The translations under genes were made by a program, and so were the position numbers. 50,717 nucleotides of DNA. It comes from Nitrospira sp. Lineage in GTDB: Bacteria; Nitrospirota; Nitrospiria; Nitrospirales; Nitrospiraceae. The stretch's first letter is position 1. Each line of letters starts with the position of its first letter. The stretch is from contig JAFEBI010000026.1 in the NCBI GenBank assembly GCA_018242725.1, positions 12,068 through 62,784 on the forward strand, read 5' to 3'. This document shows positions 17,869 through 24,871 of the stretch, one piece after another. Below the pieces are notes generated by a model. The model was not told where the DNA came from, did no database searches, and worked only from the letters and a program-made list of their open reading frames with translations.

Positions 17869-18420
17869 ATGCCACGTATTCAACCGCTTGATCCGGAAGC
17901 CGCACAGCCGAAGGCTGCTGAATTGCTGACCGCTATTCAATGTCAACTCGGGGTGACACCCAACCTCTTCAGGACCTTGGCCCATGCCCCGTCAGTGCTC
18001 GGGGGGTACCTCACCTTCACCAAGTCGCTTGGGTCGGGGAAGCTGTCCTTGGCGTTGCGAGAGCAAATCGCCCTCGCCGTTGCTGGGGCCAACCGCTGCG
18101 GATACTGCGCGTCGGCCCATACCGCCATGGCGCAACAGGCGGGACTCAGGCCGGAGGAGTTAGGGCGTAATCTCAATGGGAAGTCTGAGGATCCGCACAC
18201 GCAAGCGGTACTGACGTTCGTCAACCGCGTCGTGACGTCACGTGGCAATGTGACAGACACGGATCTGGCACAGGTACGAGCTGCGGGACTGTCGGATGGA
18301 GAGATCGTGGAGATCATTGCCAACATTGCGCTCAACGTCTTCACGAACTACTTCAACCTGGTGGCAGGCACGGAGGTAGATTTTCCGGTCGTCGACGTGG
18401 GCCCACCCCGCGCCGCGTAG
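17869..18420 (+). CDS. Carboxymuconolactone decarboxylase/AhpD-like protein
   Basis: 183 aa. The AhpD-type peroxidatic motif is complete: Glu65 in LREQIALAVA, and CGYCASAH with Cys77, Cys80 and His84. Proteins of this kind act as thiol peroxidases or reduce partner peroxiredoxins; the decarboxylase name comes from a different subgroup. Length fits the peroxidase-related CMD subfamily. AGGAGG precedes the ATG. It is the first gene of a long plus-strand run. Two further CMD proteins are encoded at 31152 and 34401. Confidence 0.9.
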   Translation: MPRIQPLDPEAAQPKAAELLTAIQCQLGVTPNLFRTLAHAPSVLGGYLTFTKSLGSGKLSLALREQIALAVAGANRCGYCASAHTAMAQQAGLRPEELGRNLNGKSEDPHTQAVLTFVNRVVTSRGNVTDTDLAQVRAAGLSDGEIVEIIANIALNVFTNYFNLVAGTEVDFPVVDVGPPRAA

Positions 18421-18462
18421 TGGTTTCGATGTTTCACACTGTTATCTCACAAGGAGGTTCCC

Positions 18463-18924
18463 ATGCGTTCGATGAAGCAAGCTGTCCTGGGGTTCACGAT
18501 GTTAATGGCCGCAGCCGTTGCGACACCTGTGTTCGCAGCGGACTATACCCATAGCACGCCGGGTGCCGGCGGCTATGACGTGGTGGCCTATTTCACTGAC
18601 GGGAAGGCGATGAGGGGCTCAGGCTATCACGTCGCTGATCACCACGGCGTGACCTATGCTTTCGCCTCAGAGGAACACAAGAAGCTGTTCGTGGCGAATC
18701 CGACGAAGTACTTGCCCGCCTACGGTGGCTACTGTGCGTATGGTGCGTCGGTGGCGAAGAAGTTCGTAGCCGATCCGGAGGTGTGGAAGATCGTCGATGG
18801 CACGCTCTACTTGAACTTGGATAAGGGGATCCAGGTCAAGTGGGAAAAAGATGTCCCCGGAAACATCAAGAAGGCGGACAAAAACTGGACCGCCATCAAG
18901 GACAAAGCTCCGGGAGACCTGTGA
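18463..18924 (+). CDS. Secreted YHS domain protein
   Basis: 153 aa. A cleavable signal peptide (TPVFA-A, cut after about residue 25) is followed by a YHS-type domain: G-Y-D-V-V-A-Y-F motif, then HHGVTYAFASEEHKKLFVANPTKYLPAYGGYCAYG. YHS proteins are often placed with metal-handling and oxidative-stress genes and bind metals through conserved residues, although the role of this exported type is unproven. AAGGAGGT lies before the ATG. The preceding AhpD gene ends 42 bp upstream. Confidence 0.9.
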   Translation: MRSMKQAVLGFTMLMAAAVATPVFAADYTHSTPGAGGYDVVAYFTDGKAMRGSGYHVADHHGVTYAFASEEHKKLFVANPTKYLPAYGGYCAYGASVAKKFVADPEVWKIVDGTLYLNLDKGIQVKWEKDVPGNIKKADKNWTAIKDKAPGDL

Positions 18925-19000
18925 GCCTTGCGGGAGAGAGGCGTGTCATTTGGATGACAAGCCTCCTCCCAGGACCGGTGCAGAGGAAAGGAAGCACGAC

Positions 19001-19609
19001 ATGAGACAGCGGATGATCTCAATCGCCTTGTTGGCAGTAGTCGCCATCCTTGTCACAGGGGCGATGATGAGCGAAGACAAACACCCCTTTGCTCCGAACG
19101 TCGACATGACGACTGGAGCGATTCGAGTCCCTGACAACTATACCGAGTGGCCCACACTCGGAACCTGGACCCATGCACACACGGACGAGAAGTTGGACAA
19201 GATGGGTCCCGGCATCCACGAGTACCACGTGGTCTACACGCAGCCGGAGACCCTCGCCTACTACCAACAGCATCGGCGTTTTCCCGATGGAGCCGTGTTG
19301 GTCAAAGAACTCTCGAATGCCAAGACCATGGCCATGACAACCGGACCGGCCGTGGGACACGGGACCACCATCAAGGGCTGGTTCGTGCTCGTGAGGGACA
19401 CCGAAGGTCGTTTCAAGGATTCTCGATTGTGGGGAGATGGCTGGGCCTGGTCGCTCTTTAATGCCGACGACCCCACGCACACAGTCTCCAAAGACTACAA
19501 GACGGAATGTGTGCCCTGCCACCTGCCGGCACGCCAACTGGCCCCGGAGAAGGCGGTGGACGCCGACAAGTGGATTTACTCGTTTGGCTATCCTGTACTG
19601 CAGAAATAA
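19001..19609 (+). CDS. Cytochrome P460-family periplasmic protein
   Basis: 202 aa from the ATG at 19001, chosen because GAGGAAAGGA precedes it; the frame is open for 50 codons upstream into the YHS gene. A signal anchor or signal peptide occupies residues 3-22. A single haem c motif CVPCH (170-174) near the C-terminus, preceded by DYKTE, plus FPDGAVLVKE, fit the cytochrome P460/c'-beta fold. Members oxidise hydroxylamine and NO or bind NO. The cross-linking lysine cannot be assigned with certainty by eye. Adjacent NirK and cupredoxin genes support a role in reactive nitrogen chemistry. Confidence 0.85.
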   Translation: MRQRMISIALLAVVAILVTGAMMSEDKHPFAPNVDMTTGAIRVPDNYTEWPTLGTWTHAHTDEKLDKMGPGIHEYHVVYTQPETLAYYQQHRRFPDGAVLVKELSNAKTMAMTTGPAVGHGTTIKGWFVLVRDTEGRFKDSRLWGDGWAWSLFNADDPTHTVSKDYKTECVPCHLPARQLAPEKAVDADKWIYSFGYPVLQK

Positions 19610-19649
19610 TGACCTGTATCCCAAGTTGAAATGGAAGGAGGTGAGATCC

Positions 19650-20033
19650 ATGTTGACGAGCAAGAACATCTGTCTCGCATTCGGTTCGGTCTTTGTTCTG
19701 GTTGGATTCCTCGGGTTGGTTCCAAACCCGATCGTCTCAGCAGAAGGCTTCTTTGAGACGAACGCACTGCACAACCTGGTGCACGTGCTGACCGGTTCTG
19801 CATTCCTGTTCGGTGGGTTGGCTATGGAAGGGAGAGAAGGCTCTGCGCTGAAGGTTATTACGGCTGTGTACTTCGGTGTGGCGCTGCTCGGGTTCGTGAC
19901 GAACGGCGACATGCTCTTGGGCTTGGTCCATATCAACGAAGCCGACAGATGGCTTCATCTAGGGTTGGCGATCGCCATGTTGGCTGGGGCGGTCATGAGT
20001 TCCCAACAGCGACCTGTGACTCAGTGGGCCTAG
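19650..20033 (+). CDS. DUF4383-like small membrane protein
   Basis: 127 aa with four hydrophobic helices and the pattern NALHNLVHVLTG and NEADRWLHLGLA that recalls DUF4383 (H-N-x-x-H and D-x-x-x-H motifs). The histidines lie near membrane helix ends, and a metal or haem link has not been shown for the family. GGAGGTGAGATCC precedes the ATG at 19650, an ideal site, while longer frames upstream lack one. It lies 40 bp after the P460 gene in the same run. Confidence 0.75.
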   Translation: MLTSKNICLAFGSVFVLVGFLGLVPNPIVSAEGFFETNALHNLVHVLTGSAFLFGGLAMEGREGSALKVITAVYFGVALLGFVTNGDMLLGLVHINEADRWLHLGLAIAMLAGAVMSSQQRPVTQWA

Positions 20034-20136
20034 TCCACCCCGTGAAACGGTGCCGTCGCGCACCAGGACTCTCTCGGTCGTCGATGGTGACGGCCGAGGG
20101 CAACTCATTCATTTCATTCCGGAAAGGAGTTTCATC

Positions 20137-20688
20137 ATGAACACGATCACGAAGTCATTAGGCTACCTCGCTCTGGCAAGCACCGTGCTGGTGGGCTGCG
20201 TCACGGTCACCGACCCGGCAAAAGCGGAGAAAGACAAGGGGCCAAATGATCTGGAAATCGCCCACATCGCCTACACGGCGGGCAACATCGACATTCGCTA
20301 CGCCCACCTGGCCTTAGCGATCTCGGAAAATCCCGAGATCCGGCAGTTTGCGGAACTGATGGTGCGCGACCATACGGCGGTGAACAACAAAGCATTGGCG
20401 TTGGTCAGTAAGCTCCAGATTACACCGCAAGACAACCCGACCAGCCAACAGTTGTCACAACGGGCGAATGACATCCGGAACGAACTGGCTCAGCTTCGTG
20501 GAGACGCCTTCGACAAACGATATGCGGCCAATGAACTCGAGTACCACAAGTTCGTGAACAACGCCGTCGAGAACGCCTTCATTCCCAATGCGAAGAACGA
20601 GGAACTCAAGTCGCTCCTTAGTGCCGCGTTGCAGACGTTTAAAGCGCACGAGGGACATGCGTCTTCAATGAACAAGAAGGTCAGTTAA
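20137..20688 (+). CDS. DUF4142 lipoprotein-like protein
   Basis: 183 aa from the ATG at 20137 (GGAAAGGAG upstream). The N-terminus ends in a lipobox-like LVGC (Cys21). The body has the DUF4142 pattern: paired helices with EIRQFAELMVRDHTAVNNKAL and a C-terminal LQTFKAHEGHAS block, which resembles ferritin-like four-helix bundles with conserved histidines. The function of DUF4142 is not established; these proteins are frequently exported and stress-linked. Same run as its neighbours. Confidence 0.88.
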   Translation: MNTITKSLGYLALASTVLVGCVTVTDPAKAEKDKGPNDLEIAHIAYTAGNIDIRYAHLALAISENPEIRQFAELMVRDHTAVNNKALALVSKLQITPQDNPTSQQLSQRANDIRNELAQLRGDAFDKRYAANELEYHKFVNNAVENAFIPNAKNEELKSLLSAALQTFKAHEGHASSMNKKVS

Positions 20689-20706
20689 GAACGAAGGGGT
20701 TCGACC

Positions 20707-21045
20707 ATGTTTCGGACGCTCATGATCACAGTCTTGAGTCTGGTCGTCATCGGGGAGGCCGGAGCTCCTTGGGAGCTCGCAACGGCCTCTCCTCCCAGAC
20801 TTCACCTCATCGAGATCCAAGCGTTTCGTTTCATGCCGCAACAGACGATTGTGGCTCCAGGCGACAGGATCAGATGGGTGAACCGCGACATCGTTCCGCA
20901 CACGGTCACGGCGGAGGGAGGCGTGTGGTTGCCGCGGATTTTGTCGGAAGGAGAATCGTGGGAATTCGCTGTTGAGGCGGGTGGATTCTACGCGTACTTC
21001 TGTGAGTTCCACCCCCACATGAAAGGCTGGTTGGAAGCTCACTAG
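20707..21045 (+). CDS. Periplasmic cupredoxin (amicyanin/plastocyanin-like)
   Basis: 112 aa with a signal peptide (residues 1-about 27). Type 1 copper ligands are all visible: His65 in VPHTV, Cys99, His102 and Met105 in CEFHPHM. The C-x2-H-x2-M spacing matches amicyanin rather than plastocyanin. The F-x-P-x-x-x-x-x-x-x-G-D strand pattern (FMPQQTIVAPGD) is also typical. As a small soluble copper electron carrier encoded two genes before nirK, it is a good candidate electron donor to NirK or acceptor from P460. The gene begins 18 bp after the DUF4142 stop. Confidence 0.9.
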   Translation: MFRTLMITVLSLVVIGEAGAPWELATASPPRLHLIEIQAFRFMPQQTIVAPGDRIRWVNRDIVPHTVTAEGGVWLPRILSEGESWEFAVEAGGFYAYFCEFHPHMKGWLEAH

Positions 21046-21081
21046 GTGTTTGTGCCCCAACATCTCACACTGAGGTTCGTC

Positions 21082-21504
21082 ATGCCGATCATCACCATAC
21101 AGCTTTCGGGATGTCCTGTGACTCAGCGACAGAAAGACGCACTCGTTGCTCGTTCAATCGACATGGTGAGGGATGCCCTGCACCAAGATCCACAGATGAC
21201 GGGCGTGCTGATCGAAGAACGAGGCGCGGAATCCTGGAGCGGCTCGCTAAACCCCGTGATCCATCGCTTTCGCAGCACCAAAGAATATCAACAATGTCTG
21301 AGCGCCAGATGGCAACGTGACAAGCGATCGCCTGGAATTGCAGGTGAAACAGACAGAGCAGGGACTAACTTGAATGCACAAGTCCGTAGAGAACGAGGCT
21401 CGGGTGGACTCGTCCACGCTCAGGGCAGACCACGGGTCGATGTGGCAGGTGCGATTTCGGAAGAGAACAGTCAACCAGTAATGAAAGAGGGAGGCGCAAG
21501 ATGA
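21082..21504 (+). CDS. Tautomerase-family protein with unusual C-terminal extension
   Basis: 140 aa from the ATG at 21082. The first about 65 residues fit the 4-oxalocrotonate tautomerase superfamily: Pro2 directly after Met (MPIITIQLSG), the catalytic N-terminal proline of the family, then QKDALVARSIDMVRDAL. Family members are usually 60-80 aa per unit; the remaining about 75 residues are polar, low in pattern and unrecognised, so a frameshift or fused junk tail is possible. The stop codon overlaps the nirK start (ATGA), which implies translational coupling. Weak ribosome-binding site. Confidence 0.65.
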   Translation: MPIITIQLSGCPVTQRQKDALVARSIDMVRDALHQDPQMTGVLIEERGAESWSGSLNPVIHRFRSTKEYQQCLSARWQRDKRSPGIAGETDRAGTNLNAQVRRERGSGGLVHAQGRPRVDVAGAISEENSQPVMKEGGAR

Positions 21505-22451
21505 AGGGAAGGCAACGAGTAAGCATGTCGGTAGCCATGGTTGGCATTGTCGCGCTGGCCGTGACGGACACCTTGGGGTTGACCGCCCAGGTGCAGGCCA
21601 AGACGCACAACATAGAATTCACGGCGATGGAAACGGAGATCGTCGTAGAAGGCACAGGGAAGAAGTACAAGGCCTGGACGTTTAACGGGCAGATGCCGGG
21701 CCCGGTGGTGCGAGTGACGGAGGGGGACCCCGTCAATTTCACGCTCGAGAACCCGAAGACGAACGCCTATGGGCACTCGATGGACTTCCATGCGGCCGAG
21801 ATTGACTTCTTGAAGAACTATCGGGAGATCAGGCCGGGTGAGACCATTCAGTACACCTTTGTGGCGAACAAGCCGGGGGTGTTCTTCTACCACTGCGGAG
21901 CACCGCCGATGGTGCAGCACATTGCGCGCGGCATGTTCGGAGCCATCATCGTGGATCCGAAGAACGCGAACGCGTGGCCGAAGGCTGATCGGGAGTACGT
22001 CTTGGTGCAATCAGAGTTCTGGAAGGATCCGGACAACGTGCAGGCGATGTTCGATCGCAAGTTCGACCACGTCGTGTTCAACGGCGGGATCTGGAAATAC
22101 CATCCGTTCTTCATGGGGGCCGCGCCGTTGGAAGCTAAGCCCAACGAGCGGGTGCGGTTCTACTTTGTCAACGCTGGCCCAAACGAATTTGCGGCCATTC
22201 ACCCAATCGGGGAGATCTGGGACAACGTCTACGAGAGCGGCAATCCAGCCAACAACCTCAAGGGGATCCAGACCTACGTCGTAGGGCCTGGCAGCGCAGC
22301 AACTTTTGATCTGATCTCGGAATCGCCGGGGGTGTATCCGATCATCACCCACTCACTCACGGCGGCCTTGCGGGGCGCCATTGCAGCCTTGGTGATCACC
22401 CCGGTCGCACACGATGCGCCCTTGATGCCGTCGACGCCGTGGAACCCGTAA
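21501..22451 (+). CDS. nirK: Copper-containing nitrite reductase (NO-forming)
   Basis: 316 aa two-cupredoxin-domain enzyme, exported (signal to about residue 33). All ligands are visible. Type 1 Cu: His92, Cys132, His140, Met145. Type 2 Cu: His97, His131, His284. The catalytic Asp95 is in GHSMDFHA and the catalytic His234 is in AAIHPIG. It reduces nitrite to NO in the periplasm. The short length and lack of a C-terminal cytochrome or cupredoxin domain match the NirK of nitrite oxidisers such as Nitrospira, where the role is debated. GGGAGG lies before the ATG. Cupredoxin and P460 genes precede it. Confidence 0.96.
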   Translation: MKGRQRVSMSVAMVGIVALAVTDTLGLTAQVQAKTHNIEFTAMETEIVVEGTGKKYKAWTFNGQMPGPVVRVTEGDPVNFTLENPKTNAYGHSMDFHAAEIDFLKNYREIRPGETIQYTFVANKPGVFFYHCGAPPMVQHIARGMFGAIIVDPKNANAWPKADREYVLVQSEFWKDPDNVQAMFDRKFDHVVFNGGIWKYHPFFMGAAPLEAKPNERVRFYFVNAGPNEFAAIHPIGEIWDNVYESGNPANNLKGIQTYVVGPGSAATFDLISESPGVYPIITHSLTAALRGAIAALVITPVAHDAPLMPSTPWNP

Positions 22452-22507
22452 GCCCTTTCTAACCGATAGAAGAAGAATTCAGGGATTCCGGGAGGAGTTG
22501 AAGCGAC

Positions 22508-23416
22508 ATGCGTTTCTTCAAGATTCGTTTGGTAGCAGCAACGGTGTCGTGGCTCTACGCCTCTCACGTGCATGCTGACGGACTCGAAAATGACTGCTGG
22601 TGCATAGAGTGTGGCTGTGTGAGGTCGCTGGGACCGACATCTACACAGACAACGACAGGGCTAGATCGCGTCGTCAACGAGTTAGGCACAGCAGGTCAGG
22701 AGGTCGTCAGCGATGCCAAGTATCTGCTGACCTCTCCCCTTCGGATCGATGGGAAGAGCGCGCTGATCGTCGGAGGGGTTGCTGCCACCATTGGCGGTCT
22801 GATGGCGGGGGATCGTTCGATCCAGCGAGCCTTTCAGGAGAGCCGCACCACCGCGACCAACGACCTGGCACGCACTCTGGAAACGATCGGGTTCGCCAGA
22901 ACCGTCTTGGGAGCCAATGTCGCTCTAATCGGCGCTGGATGGTTGTTCCGAGAGCACGAAGCAGGTAATCGATTGATGCGGACGGCGCTCGTGAGTCTTG
23001 AATCTCAACTGTTCGTGGAGGGCATTGTCGGGGTGACCAAGTTCGGCGTCGGGCGTGCTCGGCCAACTGCAGAAGAAGGGGTGCATTCTTTCTCACCGTT
23101 CGACAGCTTCGACACGTCGTTTCCTTCGAGCCATGCAGCCCGATCGTTCGCCGTGGCTGCGGTGTTCGCGGAGTCCTATCCGCAGCCAGTCCCGTTCCTG
23201 GCTTACACCACGGCCACATTGATTGCGCTCTCGCGAATCCAGTTAAACGAACACTTTGCGTCCGATGTGCTGGCCGGCGCGGCGCTCGGCTTCTTCGTCG
23301 GGAAGGCCTTGAGTTGGCGGCATAAGAATCCTGATTTCCTCCACGGGATGAACATCGTGCCCTTCGTGCCGACCGCAAGCAGTGGCCTGGGTCTCACGGT
23401 CCAGGGTCGGTTTTGA
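22508..23416 (+). CDS. PAP2-family phosphatase (membrane)
   Basis: 302 aa. The three PAP2/acid phosphatase motifs are present: K-x6-RP (Lys178-Pro186), SFPSSHA (204-210, PSSH in place of PSGH) and SR-x5-H-x3-D (Ser242 to Asp253). Likely dephosphorylates lipid-linked phosphates such as phosphatidate or undecaprenyl diphosphate at the outer face of the inner membrane. An unusual cysteine-rich stretch CWCIECGC (30-37) follows the signal region; it could bind metal or form disulfides. GGGAGGAG before the ATG. Located 56 bp after nirK. Confidence 0.9.
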   Translation: MRFFKIRLVAATVSWLYASHVHADGLENDCWCIECGCVRSLGPTSTQTTTGLDRVVNELGTAGQEVVSDAKYLLTSPLRIDGKSALIVGGVAATIGGLMAGDRSIQRAFQESRTTATNDLARTLETIGFARTVLGANVALIGAGWLFREHEAGNRLMRTALVSLESQLFVEGIVGVTKFGVGRARPTAEEGVHSFSPFDSFDTSFPSSHAARSFAVAAVFAESYPQPVPFLAYTTATLIALSRIQLNEHFASDVLAGAALGFFVGKALSWRHKNPDFLHGMNIVPFVPTASSGLGLTVQGRF

Positions 23417-23484
23417 AGGATTATGAAGATGGACACAGGGAAGGTGCGTGACATCAGATCAGGGGAAAGACAGGAGAAGTCACG

Positions 23485-24858
23485 ATGAAGATTCACATCC
23501 ATTCCGCCGCCTCTCTGCTCTCGTGGACACTGCTTATGTTCGGGGTGATCCATGAGAGGGCTGACGCGTCACCATCGCCCAACGACGCGGTGTTGCAGAA
23601 AGCGGCACAACAACCTGATTCGACCCAGGTCCACGAGGAGACGACTCCGTCAAGAACAAGCGATGTGCCGCAAGGCAGCACACCCGAAGACACAGACAAC
23701 ACCTGGGTCAATCGACTCCTTGCCGCACCGGAATATGCCTGGACCGGATTGACCTATCCCCTGAAGAAGTTTGCCATCGCGTACGAACAACATGATCTGA
23801 TGAATCGTGCCTTGGATCTCTTCCTCAATGACGAGCGAACCGGTGGGGTGTACCCTCGCTTTGCCATCGGCGGAACGCTGAGCAGCGGCATCGGCCTGAC
23901 CGCCTTCGACAACAATCTCTTTCGGAGTGGGAAAGAGGCACGAGCCTCATATCTTTTAGCGACGCGGGAAAATCAGGTGGGTGAGCTATTCTATCGAGAT
24001 CCCTCCCTCTTCGGGTCTCAATGGACCCTCCAAACATCAGGATTTTGGCTGAACTTCGACGAGGGACACTTCTTCCCCGGAGGAGGTCGCTCGCGAGAAG
24101 AGGATCAAACGAATTTCGCGCTGACGCAGTTGGCATGGGATGTCACGTTGGGTCGGAGGTTGATCGGCGATCTGAGCGCGGCGATCACTGGCCGACTGTT
24201 GATCGCGGACGCCCAACCATCTGATCGACTTCCAACCACGCCGACGTTTGTCACGGGCAACAACAGTTCCATGACCGCGCTCGCCATCGAGCCGAGCATC
24301 CGGTACGACTCACGGGACAATCCCTTCAGACCAACCACCGGCTGGTTCGTGGAAGGTGCCTTTACCTACACCGACCAGGTCGATCGTGACGAGTTCCGCT
24401 ATCTCGGTTATCGGGTGGAGGCTCAGCGGTATATTCCCGTCTTCCGCGGTGATCGCGTGCTGCTGTTCCGTGCCTATCTGGCGAAACAGGACGGGGTGGG
24501 CGGAGGCTCCATCCCCTTCTATGAGTTGAACCTCCTAGATTTGAACAACGGTTTGAGGGGATTCGACCGAGGCCGTTGGCAGGATGAAGGGGCGCTACTC
24601 TTCAATGTCGAATGGCGGTTTCCTGTCTGGCAGGATGTCGAGGGGAGTATTTTCCTCGATGAGGGACAGGTATTTAACGACTACCAGGATATCGGGTTGA
24701 AACGTTTCCGGTATTCCGCCGGAGGAGGACTTCGATTCGTGTCCAATCGCAAATTCGGCTTTCGGATTCAAGTCGCCGCCAGCGAAGACGGAGTGTTGAC
24801 GCTGATCCGAGGCAATCTGGAGTTCACCCGGCAACGTGCCGCCACGCTGGGGTTTTGA
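23485..24858 (+). CDS. Omp85/BamA-like outer-membrane beta-barrel protein
   Basis: 457 aa with a signal peptide and a polar linker (residues 30-75), then a surface-antigen-type barrel. The diagnostic motif RGFDRGRW (358-365) corresponds to the (V/I)RGF lid-lock motif of Omp85 proteins; repeated amphipathic strands and a terminal phenylalanine (TLGF) fit a barrel. No POTRA domains are visible, which puts it among short Omp85-like proteins of unknown substrate. The kinase-like lipoprotein gene follows after 13 bp, so the two may form an envelope pair. Confidence 0.85.
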   Translation: MKIHIHSAASLLSWTLLMFGVIHERADASPSPNDAVLQKAAQQPDSTQVHEETTPSRTSDVPQGSTPEDTDNTWVNRLLAAPEYAWTGLTYPLKKFAIAYEQHDLMNRALDLFLNDERTGGVYPRFAIGGTLSSGIGLTAFDNNLFRSGKEARASYLLATRENQVGELFYRDPSLFGSQWTLQTSGFWLNFDEGHFFPGGGRSREEDQTNFALTQLAWDVTLGRRLIGDLSAAITGRLLIADAQPSDRLPTTPTFVTGNNSSMTALAIEPSIRYDSRDNPFRPTTGWFVEGAFTYTDQVDRDEFRYLGYRVEAQRYIPVFRGDRVLLFRAYLAKQDGVGGGSIPFYELNLLDLNNGLRGFDRGRWQDEGALLFNVEWRFPVWQDVEGSIFLDEGQVFNDYQDIGLKRFRYSAGGGLRFVSNRKFGFRIQVAASEDGVLTLIRGNLEFTRQRAATLGF

Positions 24859-24871
24859 GAGAGGCCAAAAA

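Noticed and set aside
17560..17905. N-terminal extension of the Crp-family gene (116 codons)
   Set aside because: The extension lacks family similarity, overlaps a divergent promoter region and is not needed for the normal length.
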